DNA from: Podocnemis expansa
Lineage: Eukaryota > Chordata > Testudines > Podocnemididae
DNA: 64,000 bases
NCBI GenBank assembly: GCA_007922195.1
Contig: ML681981.1
Coordinates: forward strand, 12,191,403-12,255,402
Reading direction: 5' to 3'
Position numbers and translations under genes: made by a program. This document shows positions 57,607 through 64,000 of the stretch, piece by piece (the stretch's first letter is position 1; the number at the start of each line of letters is the position of its first letter). A model generated the notes under the pieces. The model made no database searches and was not told the DNA's origin. It worked only from the letters and a program-made list of their open reading frames with translations.

Positions 57607-59910
57607 TATTGTTGCAGTATGTTTTTAGTAAATATGAATTGTTTTGGGAACTGTTCTGAGGGATACCAAGGCAGTATAGCCAGGTCTTCCACCTGTAAAC
57701 CTGAGTGTCGTTTCCTTGCAACATTAGCTTTGGGGACTTTGTTCCCCTACTGTTGGTAGCTGATTGATGAGTATGTTAAAAAAAGGTTAGGGCTCTGGTT
57801 AGGTTACATCTCTACTATGAGTGGAGCTGGGACTTTGAGTCTTCCTTAAATTACCATTCCTCAACTCTGGCCATTAGCCTTCCAAAACTGAGGAAAAACT
57901 GGCTTAATTTCAAGTGCGAGTATAATGTCTTATAGACCCATTGCAATCACTCTTGTTATATCAACCCTTATTTATATAATATAAAAACATGGGTTCCAAT
58001 GATTTTCTTATGGAAGATAAATGTGTTCAGGTGGTGATTCATTTATTAAAAACATGGTTTTGCTTTTAATTGTTTTGCCTGATGTATTTCTTAAAAGTTG
58101 TATAGAAATGTTATACAGATTTAATCAAAAAATGTTAACTGCAGTTTTCTGGAAATGTAAAATCTGTAGTAGCTCAGCAGTTTAAGAGCACAGTTAATTT
58201 TTTTCCCAGTCACATTTCATATGTTGCAAAAGTATTTAAAACCATCTTGAAGGTCAGCCACAGACAATTGCCTATTGGAAGAATTTGCTTGAAATCAAAG
58301 AAGAAAAGTATGTAAGATTGATTAAAGATGAAATACACAGATTTAGGGAAAGAGTGATGGCTAATTTGTTTTGGTTCTGAACTTGAATTTTAAAAACTCT
58401 TCATGCTTAATTTTCCTGACTTTGATATAATAAACAGATATTTGTCTTTTTTAGAGAAATGTAAAGTTTTAAAATTCATTGTTTTATGCTCTTTTATTAT
58501 AACTCTTAGAGAGTATGGCTATAATGGATGAATGGATCACCTTCAAATTATTTGCATTTGGAAATTACGTAGTCTATTAAGAACTTCTTGACCAAATATA
58601 TAAGACTTCTTTAAAAACTTCTGAGGAGAGAGAGAATATTTAATCTGCAGTGCAGTCTTGAGCAACACAAGTTAATAAATAGAAAATATTCCTTTATCTG
58701 CCTGACTTGTGTGTGCTACAATTCATATTTTAAAGCATGTCACCTGAATCTAAATAAATAAGGTTTAGAAGATTTGAAATACAGCAATAAAAAGGTATGG
58801 GTATTATTAAACACAGTAGAAATCCAACAGCAATGCCTTCTTTTTCTTTTTTAATATTTAGTTTCATTTCATTGTTTATTTTCTTAGAGAACATTGCCAT
58901 AATTATGACAGGCTTCATTACTACTATTGATTAATTTGTCTTACAGTAGTACCCAAGGGTGAAACAAGCTTGAGGGGCCTGTAATACTGGACTTTGTGTA
59001 ACACATAGTTACAGACATTCCTTGCTTTTAATAGCTTTAAATATTAAATGGACGAAGTGCACTAGAGGGATCAACAGCATAGCGAGGTGAAGTGCCGGTG
59101 TACAACAGGTCAGTGACAGGCACAGAACCTAGGTCATCTGAGTCTTAGTTCAGTGCCATATCTGATGGAACAATCATCATTTTTATACTAAAAACTCTAA
59201 AATGAATATTTTGAAACTAATTAGGAGTCAGACATAAAATATTGTGGACTGTAATAGTTCTTCATTATTCTGCAGTGTTTCATAAGGAGACTGCAGAGTT
59301 TTCAGGAGAAGGACGCTCGATTGAATGGAAAAAAAAATCTATAATTTGAAAAAATTAATTGGATCTGTGAGAGATTTAAAAAATTAAGGAATGTGATTAA
59401 CATTTAAAATTACTAGGCCCAGATTATGCAGATCTAAGAATGCTGAGGAACTCAAGTATGAAGTGGCTGAGCTGCTGACAAGAATATGAACTCCTCATTA
59501 AAAACAGCTACCATTCTGGAAATTGGAGGGTAGCTTTGATGTACCTGTTATAAAATGGCTCTTGGGGTGATCCTTGGAATTGATTTAAGCAATAATTAAA
59601 ATAAGAATAATTAGTATATGATTGAATTTATACAGGATTATTTCTGCAAGGAAAAATGGTGTCTCACTGATCTATTAGAATTCTTCAAATGTGTCAGTAA
59701 TATATGATACAGGATAACGAGATTGATTTAGCTTTAGACTTTCAAAAGGCTTTTGGCAAGGTCTCTTAAAAAGGCAACTAAAGATGCTAAGTAGTCTAGA
59801 GGTGAGGGCAACGTATTGTCAGAGATCAGGAACTGAGTTCACACTGTACTGTTCCACACATTTCTATTTGGTATGGAACAGCATAGTGTGAATTAAGTCC
59901 AAAGCCTTTT
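57607..59910. other. EXOC6: Intronic sequence with an old MIR-like piece
   Basis: 59095-59175 (CACAGAACCTAGGTCATCTG, AGTTCAGTGCCATATCTG) looks like the 5' half of a MIR on the minus strand. Nothing else was identified. Confidence 0.45.
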
Positions 59911-60348
59911 CATAGAATCATAGAACCATAGGGTTGGAAGGGACCTCATAGGTCATCTAGTCCAACCCCCTGCTAGAGGCAGGACCACTCCCACTAAACC
60001 ATCCCAGTCGTGGTTTTGTCCAGCCGGGCCTTAAACACCTCCAAAGATGGAGACTCCCGCACCTCACTAGGCAGCTCATTCCAATGCTTCACCACTCGCC
60101 TAGTAAAAAAGTTTTTTCTAATATCCAGCCTCGACCTCCCTAACCACAACTTGAGACCACTGGTCCTCATTCTGTTCTCTGTTACTACCGAGAACAGTCG
60201 AGCTCCATCTTCCTTGGAGCATCCCTTCAAGTAGTTGAAGGTTGCTATCAAATCCCCCCTCAATCTTCTCTTCTGCAGACTAAATAAGCCTAATGCTTTC
60301 AATCTTTCCTCACAGGGCTTGTGCTCCAGCCCTTTAATCATTTTGGTT

Positions 60349-60458
60349 CAATCAATGTTCAATCAATCATAGGGCTGGAAGGGACCTCATGAGATCATCG
60401 AGTCCAACCCCCTGGGAATTGAACCCAGGACCTTCCGCATGTTAAGCAGAGGTGCTAG
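60349..60458 (-). mobile_element. Nested tRNA-headed SINE with CR1-like tail
   Basis: Compared with the CR1 copy at 35068, about 110 bp are inserted after TTTTGGTT. On the minus strand the insert begins GGCTAGCACCTCTGCTTAAC and goes on with GGAAGGTCCTGGGTTCAATT, where GGTTCAATTCC fits a tRNA B box. It then ends with a CR1-like tail (GGGGGTTGGACTCGATGATC, CATGAGGTCCCTTCCAGCCC, ATGATTGATTGAAC). The A-box part seems truncated and no target duplication is visible. Turtles have SINEs of this design, mobilised by CR1. Confidence 0.75.
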
Positions 60459-60636
60459 CCTCCTCTGAACTATCTCTAACATGTCCCTGTCCTTTTTGTA
60501 GTGGGGAGCCCAAAACTGAACACAGTATTCTAGATGTGGCCTCACCAGTGCAGAATAGAGGGGAAGGATCCCATCCCTTGATCTGCTGGTAATACTTCTT
60601 TTGATGCAGCCCAGTATGCCATTGGCCTTTTTGGCC

Positions 60637-60646
60637 NNNNNNNNNN
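60637..60646. other. Assembly gap (10 N)
   Basis: Ten N characters. The CR1 protein sequence on either side is not adjacent in an intact element, so the real gap is much longer than 10 bp. Confidence 0.95.
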
Positions 60647-61737
60647 ACCCTTGGTAAATCCATGCTGACTGTTCCTGATCACTTTATTTTCCTCTAAGTG
60701 TTTGAGGATGGATTCTTTGAGAACCTGCTCCATAATTTTTCCAGGGATTGAGGTGAGGCTGGCTGGTCTGTAATTCCCTGGATCCTCCTTTTCCCCTTTC
60801 TTGAAAATAGGCACTACATTTGCTTTTTTCCAATCCTCTGGCACCTCCCCCATTCTCCATGAGTTTTGAAAGATAATGGCCAGCGGTGCTGCTATTTCAT
60901 TTGCCAATTCCCTTAGCACCCTTGGATGCAGTTCATCCGGCCCCATGGACTCGTGCACTTGCAGCTTCTTTAAGCAGTCCCTAACCTGATCTTCCGTCAC
61001 CAAGGGCCTCTCTTCTTCTCTCCAATCTGCCATACCCATGGTAGTGTGCTGGGAGCTGACCCTGCCTGTGAAAACTGAAGCAAAAAAACATTGAGCACTT
61101 CAGCTTTTTCCTCATCCTCTGTCACAAGGATGCCTGCCCTATTCAGCAAGGGACCTACACCATCCCTGATCCTCTTCTTGTTACTAACATACTTGTAGAA
61201 CCCCTTCTTGTTATCTTTTACATCCCTCGCTAGCTGCAACTCCATTTGTCCTTTGGCCTTTCTGATTTTATCCCTGCAGTCCCCAGCAATATCTTTATAT
61301 GCCTCCTTGGTCATCTGACCAGGCTTCCACTTCCTGTAAGCTTCCTTTTTATGTTTAAGCTCAGAGCAGAGTTCTCGGCTAAGCCATTCTGGCTGCCTCA
61401 CATGTTTGTTCTTCCTCCTAATTGGAATGGCAACTTCCTGTGCCCTTAGCAGGGTTTCTTTAAAATATAACCAACTCTCTTGGACTCCTTTCCCTTTAGA
61501 TTAGCTTCTCAAGGAATCCTGCCCATCAGTTCCCTGAGGGAGCCAAAATCTGCTTTTTTGAAGTCCAAGGTTTTTGTTTTGCTTCTTTCCTTCCTTCCTT
61601 TAATCAGCATCCTGAATTCAACCATGTCATGCTCACTACTGCCTAGTTTGCCATTTACCTCTACCTCCCTGATCAATTCTTCCCTGTTTGTGAGCAGCAG
61701 GTCGAGAGGTGCAAGGCCCCCAGTTGGTTCTTTTTAA

Positions 61738-62099
61738 AGTCTAGAGCTAAATTAATTTCGTTATCCTATATCAAATATTACTGACACATTTGAAGACTTC
61801 TGATAGATTAGTGAGATACAATAGTCACTTTAATTATACTGAAAACTACTTATATTTCTTTACTTAACCAAGTCAGTCAACAGATATTATTTCTGCAACA
61901 TGTTTAGATGTGTACCAGCTTTTCCTATCACCTTGGGATATGCTCATTTATTAGGGTTACTTCCTTCGGGGGAGGAGGGTTGCAATTCTATTAGTGTACT
62001 ACTTGTGTTTCTATGTGGAGCTTACTCCTCCCTTCTGCAAGTCCCTCCCAATGGAGACTAGACTTCAGTATGCATCTGAGCAGGCTGAGTTAAAATAGC
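61738..62099. other. EXOC6: Intronic sequence, no feature seen
   Basis: No exon or repeat identified. Confidence 0.4.
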
Positions 62100-63480
62100 A
62101 CTTTCAGCTGTCACCCTTATATGCCACAGGTTCAGCACGCTGGTAACCCCTTAATGAGCAAACTTTACAAGGAATTGGTCATCACAGGGATCTTTGGCTA
62201 GGTACAAGGAGCATTGCTGCAGAGCAATATAGGCAAGCAAAGAACACAGAGGAACTCTGTCAACCAGCTTGATTATGAAAGTTACTTTATTGCTAGGTAC
62301 ATAAAACTTATGAATATTTATGAAAGGAAAGAAAAATGCACAGTTACAATATTAATAACCATACAAAAAGAGGAAAATGATCAAACAGTTACAGTGTTAC
62401 CCAGTTTCAATTATAGTATTGGGGAAAGATAGCCCAAGTGGATTACAAAAGATTGGGTTTAGAGAGTTATCGCTGGATGAAGACGAAAAAAAGAAAAGAG
62501 AGAGAGAAGCAAGGGGGGGAAGGGTTGTCTCATCACTCAGTGCAGCTCAAAGGTTCCCAGGAACCAGACTGTTCAGCTTAGGTTCTGAAGTGCTGGAGAC
62601 AAGCAGAACCTCCACCACAATCAGCAAGGAGAAGGTGAAGTCCCAGTGGACTTGAGGCGGCTTGTCGGTCCAGGCAACAGATCAGGCATCAGAACAGATT
62701 CAGAACTAACTAATTCTTGTGTGGGACTTGGGTAGGGATTTTTGTAGGGAAGAAACAATGGTTCAAGGCAGAACACTCGGGTTGTTTTGGGGTAAATAAT
62801 GACTTAAGGGAGTATACCAGAGGTGTTTTGTTTAGGTGGACAATAGGAGCTGATCATTCCTGGTGATGGGTGGCATTCCTCTGAGGGAGCTTATAATACA
62901 ACCAGGCAGATTCACTGTGTTGGATATTAATTGAAGATCTATTGACGAGAATTGGTCTGATAACTGCAGACATGAGTTCATGTGTCTCAGGAGAAGTGAT
63001 CCCCCATAATGCAGTGCCTCTCTGCTTTGCCAGTCCCAGAGTTCAGTGCGACTCCTGCCTTGGAGCTTGGTTCTCCATTCATTATGCTAATTCTGGTCCC
63101 ATCCTTGATCCAAATGAAGTTTGTGCTGTCCATTCAGTGTGCTAATGGCTCACATCTTCCATGTGGATGGGGCTAGAGGAGTTGCCCTAATTCGAGCACC
63201 CTTGTTCAAAGAGGTTTTAGGTGTGTCTCCCACTGCCTTTTATTGTTTGTGGTTTCTGGTTCAAGCAGAAGCTGAAGGTGATGGTGGGGGGCAAGTCTTG
63301 GTGGCTGGATACTATGCCCTGATTCTCCAAGAACACAGAGCTGCCAAGTAACATGTTTTCTGACTCCCACTTGCCTTTCGATCGCTATGCATTATCTTGA
63401 TGCAGCAGCGAAGGAGCCATTAGACCTGGGATTTGAACAACACATTTTTGGTGACCTCTGAGTGCGGCCACCAACACTTG
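62100..63480 (-). repeat. Unresolved long repeat, possibly LTR-like on the minus strand
   Basis: On the minus strand ACCTAGCAATAAAGTAACTT (near 62280-62300) offers an AATAAA signal followed by GTTGACAGAGTTCCTCTGTG, as at the 3' end of an LTR. Upstream there are no coding motifs and no borders could be set. The interpretation is weak. Confidence 0.22.
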
Positions 63481-64000
63481 CTTATGACAATTTTTCCTAA
63501 CATACTTACTTAACTTTAGGAAAAACAAATAATTATGTGCATATACCTGTCCAGATCATTTTAATATACTTATATAAGTTCATTTGTTTGCAAATTCAGT
63601 AATAAAAAAAATACTGTATGGGTGTCTCTATTCTTTACTGAACTTGAACAGAATAGAAACAAAAATAAGTTGTTTTGTGTATTCTGCTCTTTTGTTGTTT
63701 CTTTTGTTTTTTTGATTGCTATTTTTTTTTGACTTGCTAACTATTGTAAGTTGATAAAAATGATGTTTTTATGTGCATTAATATCATTTTTCACAGAAGC
63801 AGACTCGCTAGTTAGGCAGGAGGCAGCAAAAAGAGATGTCAACAAATGTACAAATATCACTTTTCACAGCAGATTTATTCAGCCCTGCAAGCTGAGGACA
63901 AATTAAGCCCCTGATGGGGAGGTTCATAGATTCAGGGGCAATGGGTGTGAGGCCGGAGGAGACAGCTGGGGTCAGGGTGATGGGGAGAGTGGCAAGCCTG
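63481..64000. other. EXOC6: Window end, no feature seen
   Basis: AT-rich sequence becoming GC-rich in the last 100 bp. No recognised exon or repeat. Confidence 0.4.

Larger units (their letters stand above)
59911..61737 (-). mobile_element. CR1 LINE split by a nested SINE and an assembly gap
   Basis: The minus strand runs from the end of the endonuclease (REELIREVEVNGKLGSSEHD-type, near 61680) through the linker (61401-60997: AYRKWKPGQMTKEAYKDIAG, KGFYKYVSNKKRIRDGVGPL) into the RT start (DQVRDCLKKLQVHESMGPDE, NYRPASLTSIPGKIMEQVLK, NSQHGFTKG). It jumps at the N gap to [17 protein letters not shown] frameshifted sequence, and ends with [20 protein letters not shown] and the CR1 tail at 59911. 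The catalytic FADD region is not in the sequence because it falls in the gap. Confidence 0.92.

Noticed and set aside
60400..60458. A functional tRNA gene on the minus strand
   Set aside because: It has a B box but no complete cloverleaf or A box, and it is fused to a CR1-like tail inside a LINE, so it is a SINE head.
50464..64000. A further EXOC6 exon downstream
   Set aside because: I looked for the expected SSTEIDDML-like continuation after an AG acceptor and found none, so the intron is taken to continue past the window.
1..64000. CRISPR arrays, operons, bacterial promoters or attachment sites
   Set aside because: The spliced exons, LINEs and SINEs show eukaryotic nuclear DNA. The tandem repeats seen are minisatellites without regular spacers.

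Overview
The window is vertebrate nuclear DNA from a sauropsid, most likely a turtle. It holds ten internal coding exons of one gene. The repeat set is CR1 LINEs with ATTCTATG-type 3' tails, a DIRS retrotransposon, MIR-type SINEs, a tRNA-headed SINE with a CR1-like tail, small hAT elements, and foldback repeats. Birds and mammals lack recognisable DIRS elements, and tRNA/CR1-tail SINEs are a known turtle feature. That is why I favour turtle; the species cannot be fixed from the sequence alone.

Gene: all recognisable host coding sequence belongs to EXOC6 (SEC15A, a subunit of the exocyst vesicle-tethering complex) on the + strand. The ten exons lie between 22248 and 50463. All have GT-AG borders, their phases join without a break, and together they give 1068 nt (356 codons), roughly residues 153-509 of a protein of about 800 residues. 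Neither the first nor the last exons are here. The 22 kb before 22248 and the 13.5 kb after 50463 are therefore read as introns, by inference.

Layout. 1-22247: intron with the right end of a TIR element (1-204), 3' ends and foldbacks of a Penelope-like family (about 1030-1200, 5125-5322, 14080-14330, 19375-20333), a hAT MITE with a perfect 8-bp target duplication (5427-5578), a full-length but decayed DIRS element (8313-13924) and a 912-bp TIR element made of stacked hairpins (17325-18236). 22248-32008: exons 1-3 with hAT MITEs and a second, very decayed DIRS-like ORF1 remnant interrupted by another TIR element (29016-30059). 32009-43822: exons 4-9 with a CR1 copy. 43823-50353: MIR copies, a 1.2-kb TIR element with a GC-rich core (47537-48765), and a Penelope-like foldback (49158-49853) carrying a 265-bp near-copy of that core. 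50354-64000: the last exon, then four CR1 copies, one of them split by a nested SINE and by a 10-N assembly gap.

Apart from EXOC6 there is no operon-like or system-like gene set. The most unusual material is structural: (i) non-autonomous TIR elements with 3-bp A/T target duplications, AT-rich hairpin arms and GC-rich minisatellite cores, and (ii) a foldback family whose arms carry an ORF resembling a GIY-YIG tail and which is flanked by duplications of 11-12 bp. All family names and alignments here were made by eye, without database searches.
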